Counted from the first letter of the stretch, positions 25,782 to 35,226 are shown. The stretch is DNA of 64,000 bases from Marinobacter segnicrescens (GCF_900111555.1 NZ_FOHZ01000001.1:124001-188000); one strand, 5' to 3'. Notes: a model not told the origin generated them from the letters alone. Program-made: numbers and translations.

Positions 25782-27360
25782 GAGTCTGCGCGGCAGAAAC
25801 GTTTTGAGCCCTCGTTTCCGCCAGACCGGATCATTGTCTGGCCGGAAGGAGTGTTCGCGATATCGGATCGGCTCCATCATCGCTTTCGATCCAGCCAGTT
25901 AACCGGTTAAAAGGGGCATCGCAGGGCCCCAGCTGTACCTACCGTGAGCCAAAGGCTGCCTCAGCGACTTATGCCAGCCTCATCAGTGAACTCATGCGCC
26001 TGAGATTGAGCGACAGACAGACAAGATCCCATTCACCCTGCACCGCCTGAAGGCCCCGCAAGCCGAACTGCCGGAAGCCCAGGACATTCTTGATCCAGCC
26101 ATTCACCGCCTCAACCATGTGCTTGCGCTGAGCGTAGACTGCTCGCCCCTCCGCCGTGGTAAGCTTCTCCTCCATGCGGGCCGTCGCCGGGTACCGGCTC
26201 GCGTTTATATCTCCGGTTTTTTTGCCTTCCCGGCGCAGCGAGACGTAGCCATCTATGCCTTTTGTCTCCAATGCCTGCAAGTCTTCCTCTTTGCGATAAC
26301 CCGCATCAGCCAGACATTGGCCCGGGTAACTTCCCAGAGTTTCTTTTACCTCGCCCAGCAGCGGCACCAGACAGCCGTTATCACTGGGGTTGTTACCCTG
26401 GCGGTTGCCCACGATGATCTGGAACTCGCCATCCACGGCCAGTTGGCCGTTATAGCATTGCTGGAACCCATCATTCGTTTTCATGATCCGGCTTTGGGGG
26501 TCGGTAAAGTTACTCTGGGCCTTGTCCTCCGGAACTCCATAATCTCTCTTGAAGTTCCGGCCACCCTTGGGTGAGCGGCGATCATCGTCTGGATGCCGGC
26601 CTTTGGCCTCATCTTGCGTTTTTTGATCCGCTTCCAGTTTCTCCTTCGCTGCCCGGATCTTGTCCAGCCGCCCCTGACGGTGCTGAAGCTCTTCGGGTAA
26701 CTCGTCGCCCCGCTGATCCGGGCCAAACTGTTGGTCTTCCGATTCATCCACACGGCGAGCCTGGCCACAAAGCTCATCAACCTCTTTTGACAGACGGGCT
26801 TCTTCCTCCCGCATGCGGTCATAGCTCATGGCCTTGTGCTTACTGGCGTTGGCCCGGACCTTGGTGCCATCAATCGCCAGCGTACCGAGAGTAACCAATT
26901 CCGCTTCCTGGGCGATCCGGACCACCTGAATAAATACGGCCTTGAACGCAGCCAGGTGTTGCTTGCGAAAATCGCAGATAGTGCGGTGTCTGGGGAAATT
27001 GCCAGCCGCCAGGACCCGAAGGGCGACATCTTCTTCCAACTTCCGGGCGATCTTTCGTGATGAAAACACGCCGGTCGCGTACGCATAGATCAACACCTTC
27101 AACATCATCCGCGGATCGAAAGGCGAGTTGCGCCGACCGCTCCCTTCATACCGGGCGTAGAAGGCACTCAGATCCAGTTCCTCGACCACGTCACTGATGA
27201 AATAGGCCAGATGCCCTTCGGGCAGCCACTCGTTCAGGCTCGGGGGAAGAAGCAGTTCCTGATCAGGTGAATAGGGGCGGAAGGTGGTTCCCATCGGATT
27301 CTCCGGTGCTGAAGAATTTTTACGTATTATGCCAGAAGGTGGCTCCTGCCGCGCAGACTC
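25782..27360 (-). mobile_element. Complete IS1182-family insertion sequence
   Basis: The ends are perfect inverted repeats. GAGTCTGCGCGGCAG at 25782-25796 is the reverse complement of 27346-27360. Both ends are bordered by CTAG (25778-25781 and 27361-27364), as expected for a 4-bp palindromic target duplication. The 1579-bp element holds one transposase gene on the minus strand. Nothing looks broken, so it may still be active. Confidence 0.92.
25969..27294 (-). CDS. IS1182 family transposase (DDE type)
   Basis: The protein has 441 residues, full length for the family. The N-terminal domain begins FRPYSPDQELLLPPSLNEWL, the usual IS1182 opening. The catalytic DDE residues are visible in order: Asp in LAIDGTKVRANAS (~145), Asp in CLADAGYRK (~327) and Glu in MVEAVNGWIKN (~406). 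A charged, Lys/Glu-rich insertion (~165-240) lies between the first and second Asp. It cuts and joins the 15-bp terminal repeats listed with the element. Confidence 0.95.
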   Translation of the reverse strand: MGTTFRPYSPDQELLLPPSLNEWLPEGHLAYFISDVVEELDLSAFYARYEGSGRRNSPFDPRMMLKVLIYAYATGVFSSRKIARKLEEDVALRVLAAGNFPRHRTICDFRKQHLAAFKAVFIQVVRIAQEAELVTLGTLAIDGTKVRANASKHKAMSYDRMREEEARLSKEVDELCGQARRVDESEDQQFGPDQRGDELPEELQHRQGRLDKIRAAKEKLEADQKTQDEAKGRHPDDDRRSPKGGRNFKRDYGVPEDKAQSNFTDPQSRIMKTNDGFQQCYNGQLAVDGEFQIIVGNRQGNNPSDNGCLVPLLGEVKETLGSYPGQCLADAGYRKEEDLQALETKGIDGYVSLRREGKKTGDINASRYPATARMEEKLTTAEGRAVYAQRKHMVEAVNGWIKNVLGFRQFGLRGLQAVQGEWDLVCLSLNLRRMSSLMRLA

Positions 27361-27407
27361 CTAGCCAGACTTTCAAGAACCGTAAGAACCGGGACGGCAG
27401 CTATCTA

Positions 27408-27611
27408 GGACAGGCACTACTAAGAAACGGAAAACAAGGACAGGCACTGCTAAGAAAGAAAACCAATAAACCGCGTGCCGAGGCTGCCGCTCCAGTCGTG
27501 ATCACACGCTGCGGAAAAAACCATGGACAGGCACTGCCAAGGAAGAAAACCAATGAACCGCGTGCCGAGACTGCCACCTCAGTCGTGATCACACACTGCC
27601 CAGCAGCTTTG
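27408..27611 (+). repeat. 87-bp tandem duplication plus a partial copy, each starting GGACAGGCACT
   Basis: Unit 1 is 27438-27524 and unit 2 is 27525-27611, the same length with few substitutions. A truncated third unit starts at 27408. Within each unit GGCAC near the left edge pairs with GTGCC about 30 bases on, so each could form a hairpin. They lie ~110 bp from the RAYT gene's 3' end and probably represent its cognate REP-like sequences. Confidence 0.75.
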
Positions 27612-27721
27612 CCTATGTTTTGAACAGTCTCGCCAAAATCAGGCATAAATTTCCGAATTGAATCCACGCAACCGCCCTGGTTGTGACCAGTCTCGACATT
27701 TTGCCTTGGAGGGTGGGTTCG

Positions 27722-28693
27722 TTATGCCGCTCGTCGTCGCCTGCCCTGCTCTGCCCTCTGGTTCCGGGCGTAGCGGGCCTCGAATTCACAGGCTTCTTGC
27801 AACCATTCATCGGGTGTGAGGCCCAGGCGGGCCAGAATCGGTGGGGTATGCGCTGGGATAGTGCCCCTTTTGGCGGGATGGATGAGGCGGCCTGTGTAGT
27901 CCACCAGTTCCAGGTAGTCTCTCAAGCTGAACAGAATCCCTCGCTGAACACCATTCCGCTCGCTGCCCTCAAAGTTCAGTAGCGGCTTCAGGGAAACCGG
28001 AAACTGGCGCAGGTAGCCGGAGTCCAACTGGTTCTGGATCGCCTGCGCAAGATTAATCTGCGGTGCCAGCCTTTCCTTGATGCTGGTGTGGTCCGAGGAT
28101 TCCGGTGTTTCGGCCATGGCGGCTCTCACTGGATTCAGATCTACGTAGGCCATGCAGCTGAGTAAGGCCTGCTCGGTCAGGAGTGCTTGTGACTTAAAAC
28201 GTGATTCCCAGAAATGGCCGGTACAGCCGTCTTCCCGGTTGGCTTCGCGAGCGATGGGTTCGTTCAGGCACTTCATGAACCAGCTCAGGTCTGTGAGGCG
28301 GGTTCTGTAGACGCTGACCGTGCGTTCGAGAAACCGGCGTTCGGCCTCCATCAGGCGCTCCCCTTTCAGGTAACGCTGAACGATGAGCGGGCCTTTATAT
28401 AGGCTGCACCAACGTTCCAGTACGTCGTCGTCCGTCCAGGCTTCACTCTGCTCAGGGCACAGCTTGACCACCAGGTGGTAGTGGTTGGACATGACTGCGT
28501 AGGCGCACAGATCAATGGCGAACAGGGAGGACAGCAACCTGGCTCGCTCTTCAATCCACTGGCGCCGGTGCTCGTAATCCGTGCCGGTTTCCCGGTCATA
28601 ACCGCACAGGAAGGTTCTGCGGACGCAGCGTGAAACTACGTGATAGTAGGGAGTGTCGCTGACCGCGACGAGCTGCTCTCGGGGACGGGGCAT
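27722..28693 (-). CDS. REP-associated tyrosine transposase (RAYT, Y1 superfamily)
   Basis: The protein has 323 residues. The HUH metal-binding pair is H71 and H73 in MSNHYHLVVKL, and the catalytic Tyr183 is in MAYVDLNPVRA. GHFWESRFKSQAL is another family mark. RAYTs nick and rejoin single-stranded DNA at REP hairpins and are usually single-copy 'domesticated' genes. This one has an extra ~140-residue C-terminal region beyond the minimal Y1 domain, as in the MPRPR subgroup. A good AAGGA site precedes the ATG. Repeated GGACAGGCACT sequences on both sides are its likely substrates. Confidence 0.92.
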   Translation of the reverse strand: MPRPREQLVAVSDTPYYHVVSRCVRRTFLCGYDRETGTDYEHRRQWIEERARLLSSLFAIDLCAYAVMSNHYHLVVKLCPEQSEAWTDDDVLERWCSLYKGPLIVQRYLKGERLMEAERRFLERTVSVYRTRLTDLSWFMKCLNEPIAREANREDGCTGHFWESRFKSQALLTEQALLSCMAYVDLNPVRAAMAETPESSDHTSIKERLAPQINLAQAIQNQLDSGYLRQFPVSLKPLLNFEGSERNGVQRGILFSLRDYLELVDYTGRLIHPAKRGTIPAHTPPILARLGLTPDEWLQEACEFEARYARNQRAEQGRRRRAA

Positions 28694-28930
28694 GGAATTC
28701 CTTTCCAGTGGTTGGCCTGCCGGTAACTATCGGGCAATTTCCTGTACTGCTCAATATCGTCATTGGCGACGGGATATGGCCGCGATCCGCCAAAAGCCTC
28801 TTCAACAGAATCGATATAGACAGGCATTGCGGCACCACACCCCCATCCAGGCTGCTACAGGTAACTTAACCTCTGCTCAAAAGGGCGGTTAAAAATCAGG
28901 CCATCACGCCGGGGAAAGCGTGAGCCATTT

Positions 28931-28965
28931 ACGAGCGCCAGGTATCTGAAGCTGGCGCTCGTTTT
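28931..28965. terminator. Strong hairpin, possible terminator
   Basis: An 11-bp perfect stem (28931-28941 with 28952-28962) with a 10-base loop, followed on the plus strand by TTTT. It lies 12 bp past the nitroreductase stop (minus strand), where the 3' side is not T-rich. It may serve as a transcription barrier from either side. Confidence 0.6.
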
Positions 28966-28976
28966 GGTACGGTAAC

Positions 28977-29609
28977 CTACCCCTGAATGGTCAGCACAAT
29001 TTCCTCATAATCAAACCGGACCTTTGGTAACCGGGCTGCGGTATCCCAGACACTGCGATAACCCAGTGCTACGATAGCGGTACTTTCCAGTCCAAGCTTC
29101 GCCAGTCCCAGTACCTCATCGTACGCTTTGTGGTCGAATCCGGTCATGGGGCAGCTGTCGATCTGCATGGTGGCGGCAGCGGTCAGTAGGGTGCCCAGTG
29201 CAATGTAGGCTTGCTGGTGCGCCCAGGCTTGTTTCTCGGCCGGCGTTTTACCCGCCAGCGCCTGTTTCATATGCTCCACATAGCCCGCGATGTCGCTTGC
29301 AGGCACACCGCGAGCCTTCTCGAACTGGTCCACGTAGCGATCGACGGTGTGGTCGCCAATCTCTGTCTGCGCTGCAAAAATGATCAGGTGCGAGCAGTCC
29401 AACACCTTTTTCTGGCCAAAAGAGTGCGCCAGCAATGCTTGCCTCACCGCCCTGCTCTCCACCACAAGGAGCTTGTAGGGCTGCAAACCGTATGACGACG
29501 CACTTTTCCGGGCCGCATCCAGGAGTGTTTCTACGGTACGGGTATCGAGTTTTTCCGGCGAAAATTCGCGGACGGCGTAGCGCCAGTCCAGGGCTTGGTG
29601 AATATTCAT
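28977..29609 (-). CDS. Nitroreductase family protein (NfsB/YfkO-like)
   Basis: The protein has 210 residues from the ATG at 29609, which is behind GGGAG; an ATG five codons upstream overlaps that ribosome site. The FMN-binding loop RYAVREFSPE (R at ~10-14), the SSYGLQPYKLLVVES segment and the C-terminal VALGYRS are those of oxygen-insensitive nitroreductases. It should reduce nitroaromatics or quinones with NAD(P)H. A decapitated LysR regulator gene lies just upstream on the same strand. Confidence 0.9.
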   Translation of the reverse strand: MNIHQALDWRYAVREFSPEKLDTRTVETLLDAARKSASSYGLQPYKLLVVESRAVRQALLAHSFGQKKVLDCSHLIIFAAQTEIGDHTVDRYVDQFEKARGVPASDIAGYVEHMKQALAGKTPAEKQAWAHQQAYIALGTLLTAAATMQIDSCPMTGFDHKAYDEVLGLAKLGLESTAIVALGYRSVWDTAARLPKVRFDYEEIVLTIQG

Positions 29610-29749
29610 AGTGATGACTCCCATAGTCGTGACGTGTTGCTGATCACTCTAGGGAACAGTTATCCATCGAAAAATAGTGAGCATTGAAGAATACTTTTTC
29701 CAAAATGGAAACAATCACGCAAGCGCGGTCACCGAGTCATCGCAACGGC

Positions 29750-30217
29750 TCATTCCCAATACGGTTCATCACCGAGGTGCTCATCAAGGTGTTCCAGCAA
29801 AAGTCGCACTTTGGTGGGCTGTTTGCGCCCCGGGGGAAACAACGCGAACAGGGTGTAGGGCTTGGGTGGGTATTCAGGCAGTAAGGCCACCAGTGCCCCG
29901 TTATCCAGTTCCTGTTGCACCAGAAAGCGCGGCACCAAACCCACGCCCGCGCCGTTGAGCAGGCTCTGGCGAATGGCCAGACTGCTGTCGGTACGGTAAT
30001 TGCCGCTCACTACAACCTCTTCGTCGCCCAACTCCCATACCCGCGGCCGGTCGTGGAGATTGAACATCAGGCAGTTTTGTCCAGCCAGGTCGGCGGGTGT
30101 GTGGATGGCTGGCGAATGATTAAGGTAGCCCGGCGCAGCGCAGACAGTGTTACGGGATTGCCTCAACGGTTTCGCCAACAGGCTGGAATCCGCCAGGGTG
30201 CTGCGAATACGAATAGT
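29750..30217 (-). pseudogene. LysR-type regulator, N-terminal DNA-binding part missing
   Basis: The open frame encodes only the substrate-binding domain of a LysR regulator, starting at about IRIRSTLADSSLLAKPL and continuing RNTVCAAPGYL and GAGVGLVPRFLV to the stop. The helix-turn-helix half is absent. Upstream of 30217 the frame passes into repeat-like DNA (CGGGACAGACTTATTTT and a direct repeat of CGATTGCTT). The regulator was therefore cut by insertion or deletion at this repeat. It may once have controlled the adjacent nitroreductase. Confidence 0.85.
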
Positions 30218-30290
30218 AGAAAACCGGGACAGACTTATTTTCTCGTCGCGATTGCTTCGTCGTCCCGATTGCTTGTCCTCCGGTACCCTC
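30218..30290. repeat. REP-like fragment at the LysR breakpoint
   Basis: It contains AAAACCGGGACAGACTTATTTT (30220-30241), a weak inverted repeat of a kind often seen near RAYT genes, followed by two near-copies of TCGTC.CGATTGCTT. It marks the point where the LysR coding frame is lost. Confidence 0.5.
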
Positions 30291-30330
30291 GCTACAGAAT
30301 CCATATGCTCCAGCGAGGGCGTTCAGCAGC

Positions 30331-31158
30331 CTAGAAGACGTAAATGAACCCGACACCTACTTCGGCTTCATAGTTGTTGCGTGTGATCGGGCTATCTGCA
30401 ATATCGCTGCTATAGCGCTCATAGAGCGCTTCGCCGAAGATCTGCCAGTTATCGTTGATGTAAGCACGATAATTGTAATTGACGCCAATCGAGCGGAAGC
30501 CCCCGCTTAGTTCAGTCTCGTCCAGTCCTGATGCCGCAGCCTGGGTTGGGTCTACGCCAAACTGTTCATTGGCGAGATCGCTATCGTGAAATACCGCCGC
30601 GATTGAAAGTTCAGAGCCGGTTCCATCGTTCCGCTCACCGAAGCGACGACCCACCCCCACAATACCCAGGTTTCCAGTCTCACCGGTCACAATTCGACCA
30701 TCCAACCAATAACGCCAGTCAGCATCGAACGCACGACGTGCCTGCAGCACGAATTCAACGCCCTCGTCTGTATCGCCAAGTCCGTCCAGCCGACCGTCAT
30801 CAGAATCGCCTTCTTCGCGTCCCTCTTCGAAGCCTACTGATGCCTGCAATAGCCAGGTATCAGACCGAAGACCACGCCACCCCAACACTTCTCCGGCCCA
30901 GAAGAAGATATCATCGCCCTTGCGCCATTGTACCGCGCCAGCGGGACTGACTTCGAAGTCGAACTCATCCGACCCTTCGTAGGCAGATTCGTATTCAACA
31001 CCCAGGCCCAGGCCGAAGCCCCAGCCGTCCTCACCCCGCGTGAAATCGTCGAGCGAGGGTAATGGCACCAACGCCGTTTTTTCTTCCTGTGCTAATGCGG
31101 TTTGAATAAAGAATGCAGGTGCGCAAATGGCCAGCAGTAGGCCTGTAAATTTTCTCAC
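30331..31158 (-). CDS. MipA/OmpV family outer membrane protein
   Basis: The protein has 275 residues with a signal peptide (MRKFTGLLLAICAPAFFIQTALA). The mature sequence shows GWGFGLGLGVEYESAYEGSD near its start, alternating beta strands, GRRFGERNDGTGS, and a C-terminal GVGFIYVF ending in Phe, as outer-membrane barrels do. MipA proteins scaffold murein hydrolase/synthase contacts in E. coli; OmpV relatives have varied or unknown roles. It is transcribed alone. Confidence 0.88.
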   Translation of the reverse strand: MRKFTGLLLAICAPAFFIQTALAQEEKTALVPLPSLDDFTRGEDGWGFGLGLGVEYESAYEGSDEFDFEVSPAGAVQWRKGDDIFFWAGEVLGWRGLRSDTWLLQASVGFEEGREEGDSDDGRLDGLGDTDEGVEFVLQARRAFDADWRYWLDGRIVTGETGNLGIVGVGRRFGERNDGTGSELSIAAVFHDSDLANEQFGVDPTQAAASGLDETELSGGFRSIGVNYNYRAYINDNWQIFGEALYERYSSDIADSPITRNNYEAEVGVGFIYVF

Positions 31159-31356
31159 TTGAGTTCCGCTCGGCTATGAGTTGATGAAGAACAACACGGT
31201 AACGAATACGTGTGGCGCGAATGAATCGATCAAATATGTCAATCGTCGTCCGCGACCAATGGCGCGGTCTGGGCGGAACACCGAACGGTGTATTTGGGGT
31301 ATTTGGGACAGGCACCTGGAAAAATAGTCGAACGTCCCAGGTTACTTCGGGGTCGA

Positions 31357-33453
31357 TCAACGGGTCGCGGGTGGACCAAGCAGTGCACAGAAGGCTTCTT
31401 CGCTGACAGCCCGGCTGAAGTAGTAACCCTGATAGGTTCGGCACCCATGCTGCTTCAGAAAAGCCAGCTGTTCAGCGGTTTCCACGCCCTCGGCAATCAG
31501 CTCCATCTTCAGGCTGCGGGCCATGGCGATAATAGCGCGGACGATCTCGGCATCATTACCATCATGGGTACAGTCGTCGATGAATGACTGGTCGATCTTG
31601 AGCAGGTCTACCGGTAATCGCTTGAGATAGCTCAGCGATGAGTAGCCGGTCCCGAAATCGTCAATCGCGAAACGGATGCCCATGTCCCGCAACTCGTTCA
31701 TCTTCTCCACCGTGTCGGATATGTTGTGGATCATGATGCTTTCGGTGATTTCCAGTTTCAGGCACTGCACGGGTATCTGCTTTTGGGCAATGGCTGCTGC
31801 CACCTGGGCAACAAAGCTGGCCTGGCGAAACTGCCGGGGGCTTATGTTGACACAGAGGCAGAACTGGTCAGCGGCGATCAACCGCTGGTCGAGAAGCCGG
31901 GCTATGAAGTCGCAGGCCTGCTCAAGGACCCAGTGGCCGGCTTCGAGGATCATGCCGCTCTCTTCGAGCACAGGCATGAAGGTGCCTGGACCGATCATTC
32001 CCATTTCGGGGTGCTGCCAGCGCAACAAGGCCTCGGCGCCTGTTATACGCTGCGTGCAGGCGTCGACCTGCGGCTGGTAGTGCAACAGGAATTCCCCCTC
32101 CAGCAGCGCGTTGCGCAACTCGGTTTCCAGTTGCAGACGCTGGCTGACGGCCACCTGCATCTGCGGCTCAAAAAAGGCGATGTTGTTGCGTCCGCTGGCC
32201 TTCACCCCATACAGCGCGGTATCGGCATGCTTTAGCAGGTCTTCCGGAGTGTTGCCATGCTCTGAGGACAGGGCAATACCGATGCTGCAGCTCAGTTGCA
32301 GTCCGTAACCCTCGATTTGCATGGGGGCGGACACAACCTCGAGCAGTTCGGCCGCGCTGACCCGCGCCTGCTCGGCAATCTGTTCCGGCTTGCCGGACAG
32401 GCCGGTAAGCAGGATGACGAATTCGTCGCCGCCCAGGCGGGCGACTGTATCAGCCCTGCGCACCCGCTCCTGCAGGCGGCGACTTACCTCCTGCAGGACC
32501 GCATCGCCACAGCCGTGACCGAGGGAGTCGTTGACGCGCTTGAAATGGTCCAGGTCGAAGAAGAGTAGCGCGCAACTCAGGCCATGGCGCTCACTGAGGG
32601 CCAGGTACTGTTGCAGTCGGTCGTGTAGCAGCAGGCGGTTGGGGAGATCCGTCAGCGCATCGTGATAAGCCTGATGCTTGACGCGCGCCTCGATTCTTCT
32701 CTGCTCGGTGACATCCTTGAAGCTGGACAGGGTGCACCACTCCTCGCCGACCAGGATGAAGTTGCTGGAAACCTCACAGTTCAGCACGCGACCATCCTTG
32801 GCGACAAGGTCAACCGGCTCATTGCGCAGGCAACCCTCGCGCATCAGTTTGTCGATGACCGCCGGACGTTTTTCCGGATACCGCCAGAACCCGAATTCGT
32901 TGGCATTCCTGTCGATCACATCCTGTGACTGGTAGCCGAACACCTGGGTAAACCGGTGGTTGATCTCGATTATCTTTGCAGTACGTTTGGAAAACAGTAC
33001 ATAGGGTTCGGGGGAGTCAATGAACAGGGCAGCAAACTTGGCTTCGCTCTGCTTCAGTTCCTGGTTGGCGTTGCTCCGCTCGGACATGTCGTGGGCCGTG
33101 GCCAGTTGGTACAACTGGTCACCGATGCGGACCTGCTCGACATAGGCCAGGCAGGGTCTGGTCTGGCCATCGCCGCATTGGAAGTGGGTTTCATGTTGCT
33201 GAATGCGGCCGCTGGTTAACAGTTGCCGGCGAAAATCCTCGCGTTGCCGCGAACTGGACCATAAAGGCAGCTCAGCGTAGGAACGACCGATCATGCGGGA
33301 AGCACTCCAGCCGAACAACGCCTCGAACGCCGGGTTGACGGCCACCACGGTATGGTCGGCCTCGCGCAGTAGCATGCAGGCAACGGGCAGTTGCCCGAGC
33401 AGGGCGATCAGCTCTTCTTCCCGCCTCATCAGTGCATCAGCCACAGTGTGCAT
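31357..33453 (-). CDS. PAS-PAS-GGDEF-EAL protein (c-di-GMP turnover)
   Basis: The ATG at 33453 gives 698 residues; a TTG four codons earlier and an ATG eight codons later are alternatives. Two PAS-like domains (~15-125 and ~140-260) precede GGDEF (~265-430) and EAL (~440-698). The cyclase motif RLGGDEF and the upstream inhibitory-site RRAD are intact. The EAL domain has EALLRW, NISPRQF and DDFGTGYSS, all needed for phosphodiesterase activity. It could make or degrade c-di-GMP in response to a cytoplasmic signal; there is no membrane segment. It is a lone gene at the right edge of the mobile zone. Confidence 0.93.
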   Translation of the reverse strand: MHTVADALMRREEELIALLGQLPVACMLLREADHTVVAVNPAFEALFGWSASRMIGRSYAELPLWSSSRQREDFRRQLLTSGRIQQHETHFQCGDGQTRPCLAYVEQVRIGDQLYQLATAHDMSERSNANQELKQSEAKFAALFIDSPEPYVLFSKRTAKIIEINHRFTQVFGYQSQDVIDRNANEFGFWRYPEKRPAVIDKLMREGCLRNEPVDLVAKDGRVLNCEVSSNFILVGEEWCTLSSFKDVTEQRRIEARVKHQAYHDALTDLPNRLLLHDRLQQYLALSERHGLSCALLFFDLDHFKRVNDSLGHGCGDAVLQEVSRRLQERVRRADTVARLGGDEFVILLTGLSGKPEQIAEQARVSAAELLEVVSAPMQIEGYGLQLSCSIGIALSSEHGNTPEDLLKHADTALYGVKASGRNNIAFFEPQMQVAVSQRLQLETELRNALLEGEFLLHYQPQVDACTQRITGAEALLRWQHPEMGMIGPGTFMPVLEESGMILEAGHWVLEQACDFIARLLDQRLIAADQFCLCVNISPRQFRQASFVAQVAAAIAQKQIPVQCLKLEITESIMIHNISDTVEKMNELRDMGIRFAIDDFGTGYSSLSYLKRLPVDLLKIDQSFIDDCTHDGNDAEIVRAIIAMARSLKMELIAEGVETAEQLAFLKQHGCRTYQGYYFSRAVSEEAFCALLGPPATR

Positions 33454-33796
33454 GCAGCCAGACAATGCGCATTCATGTCGTTCGCTCTTTTTGTTCTAAG
33501 GCCAATTTAAAACTTTGCTTATACGGATACAAGATTCCGGGATTTGCTCAAGTGGCGAACAATGTCTGACAGTGTCATTGCGATCGTCCCGGATCTGCAC
33601 AAGTCCCGCTGACGGCGCTCACCCATCACACCCCGCGTCGGCCAGGGGCCTGGCCATGTTTCGTCAGGGTCTCTCCCGACGGGCGGTCAATGGCATACCC
33701 ATTGCAGACCTGAACCTGCACTGTCCGTCAGCAAGGCATTCAGACTGTCCGACATGCTTTCCTGCCCGGGCTCAGACAGACTTCCAGGAGTGAACC
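33454..33796. other. Intergenic region between divergent genes
   Basis: About 340 bp upstream of both the GGDEF-EAL gene (leftward) and the rhodanese gene (rightward). An AGGAG ribosome site ends it. I see no clear operator, repeat or RNA gene. Confidence 0.45.
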
Positions 33797-34663
33797 ATGA
33801 CCGAATCCATCGTACTAACCGCCACTGAACTCAAAGCCACACTCGACAATAACGACGATATCCTTCTGATCGATGTCCGGGATACCGCCGATTACGCCGC
33901 AGAACACATTCCGGGGGCCGTCAACGTACCGGATATCTTTTACCATCTGACAACCACCTCAGAGGATGAACTCAGTGCTACCTACCAGAAATTCGAGGAC
34001 ATACTTTCCGGCGTCGGCCTCCGGCCGGGGCAGAAAGCGGTGCTCTACGAAGATGGCCTGACCACTCGCTTCGGGAGTTCCTGTCGCGGCTGGTGGCTGC
34101 TCAATCATCTGGGGCATGATAATACCGCCATCCTGGACAAGGGCCTGGCCGGCTGGAAGGCAACGGGCCTGGCCACCGATAACCGAACGGTTGCTGTAGC
34201 GCCAAGCGACTTCAAGGTGATGGTGAATAACGACATTATCGCCACCAGGGATGATGTGCTCGCCGCTATTGAAGACGACAGCGTCGTCCTGCTGGATAAC
34301 CGCGATGCCCGGGAGTGGTTCTGCGAAGGTTCTTCCCCATACGACGCCGATGGTGTCGACTATTCGCCCCGGCGGGGCCGGATTCCGACAGCTCGCTGGC
34401 TGGAATGGTACGAGCTGCTGGATGACAGTGACATTCCAAGCTTCAAATCCGCCAGCGAGATCACCGACATTCTGGCCGCAAAGGGCATTCACAAGGACGA
34501 TGACATCATCATTTACTGTTTCAAGGGATCACGGGCCTCCAACACCTTTGCAGCCCTGAAAATGGCAGGCTTTACCCGACTGCGGAATTACCTGGGCAGC
34601 TGGTACGAATGGAGTGCCGATGAGTCACTGCCCATCGAGCTGGCGCCTTCCGCCGCCGCGTGA
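33797..34663 (+). CDS. Two-domain rhodanese-like sulfurtransferase
   Basis: The protein has 288 residues in two rhodanese domains (~8-130 and ~150-280). The N-terminal one has LLIDVRDTADYAAEHIPGAV but no loop Cys. The C-terminal one carries the active-site Cys241 in IIYCFKGSRAS. The CxxGxRAS loop is of the thiosulfate sulfurtransferase type rather than the CG[ST]GVT loop of mercaptopyruvate enzymes. It transfers sulfane sulfur to cyanide or thiols in the cytoplasm. No neighbour indicates the acceptor. Confidence 0.9.
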   Translation: MTESIVLTATELKATLDNNDDILLIDVRDTADYAAEHIPGAVNVPDIFYHLTTTSEDELSATYQKFEDILSGVGLRPGQKAVLYEDGLTTRFGSSCRGWWLLNHLGHDNTAILDKGLAGWKATGLATDNRTVAVAPSDFKVMVNNDIIATRDDVLAAIEDDSVVLLDNRDAREWFCEGSSPYDADGVDYSPRRGRIPTARWLEWYELLDDSDIPSFKSASEITDILAAKGIHKDDDIIIYCFKGSRASNTFAALKMAGFTRLRNYLGSWYEWSADESLPIELAPSAAA

Positions 34664-34770
34664 CCAGGCAACCGTGAAGCTCTTGCGCACCAATGAGATC
34701 AGTCGTTTGTGACGGGCATTACCCGGGCGGATAACGCGCTGGTCTCAGCCAGCGCCCCTACCCTGATCGT

Positions 34771-35094
34771 TCAACTGATCTGATCGAGCCCGGCCTCAAC
34801 AGCACTGTAACTGGAGGGCCGCACCACCCGATCAACCTCCTGCCCGTCCCTCAGAAAGACGATCGTCGGCCAGAGCTTGACCCCGAAGGTCCGCCCCAGC
34901 CGGCGGCCTTTGCCGTCTTCGACTTTCAGGTGGGGCGTTTCCGGGTGGGACTCAAAGGCTTTTGCTATGTCGGCCTGGGCGGCCTGGCAGAAACCGCACC
35001 AACCGGTTCCAAACTCCAGCACCAGCGGCCCCGGTGTCTGGTCAATCTCTTCGCGACTGGGTGCGTCCGCGTTGTATTGGCTGGCGTAGCTCAT
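34771..35094 (-). CDS. Thioredoxin-like protein with CGFC active site
   Basis: This 107-residue single thioredoxin-fold domain has redox Cys33 and Cys36 in GTGWCGFCQAAQ and the cis-proline loop in KLWPTIVFL. The middle residues GF differ from thioredoxin's GP and usually shift the redox potential. There is no signal peptide, so it is cytoplasmic. GAGGG lies before the ATG. It is convergent with the rhodanese gene (~107-bp gap). Confidence 0.9.
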   Translation of the reverse strand: MSYASQYNADAPSREEIDQTPGPLVLEFGTGWCGFCQAAQADIAKAFESHPETPHLKVEDGKGRRLGRTFGVKLWPTIVFLRDGQEVDRVVRPSSYSAVEAGLDQIS

Positions 35095-35226
35095 GGTTGT
35101 CCCTCTTGATCAGCTCATCCGACTCAGGGTCAATTCGTGGGTGCTGCCTGAGCTAAAGTTAGACCCCTGGCCGGTTAGACCAGTTCAGCCAACTACAGGT
35201 ACCTTGATCGCTTCAACAAAAAGCGT

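Noticed and set aside
27408-27611. Possible CRISPR array
   Set aside because: Only two full 87-bp units that are repeated over their whole length, with no short repeat/variable spacer pattern and no cas genes.
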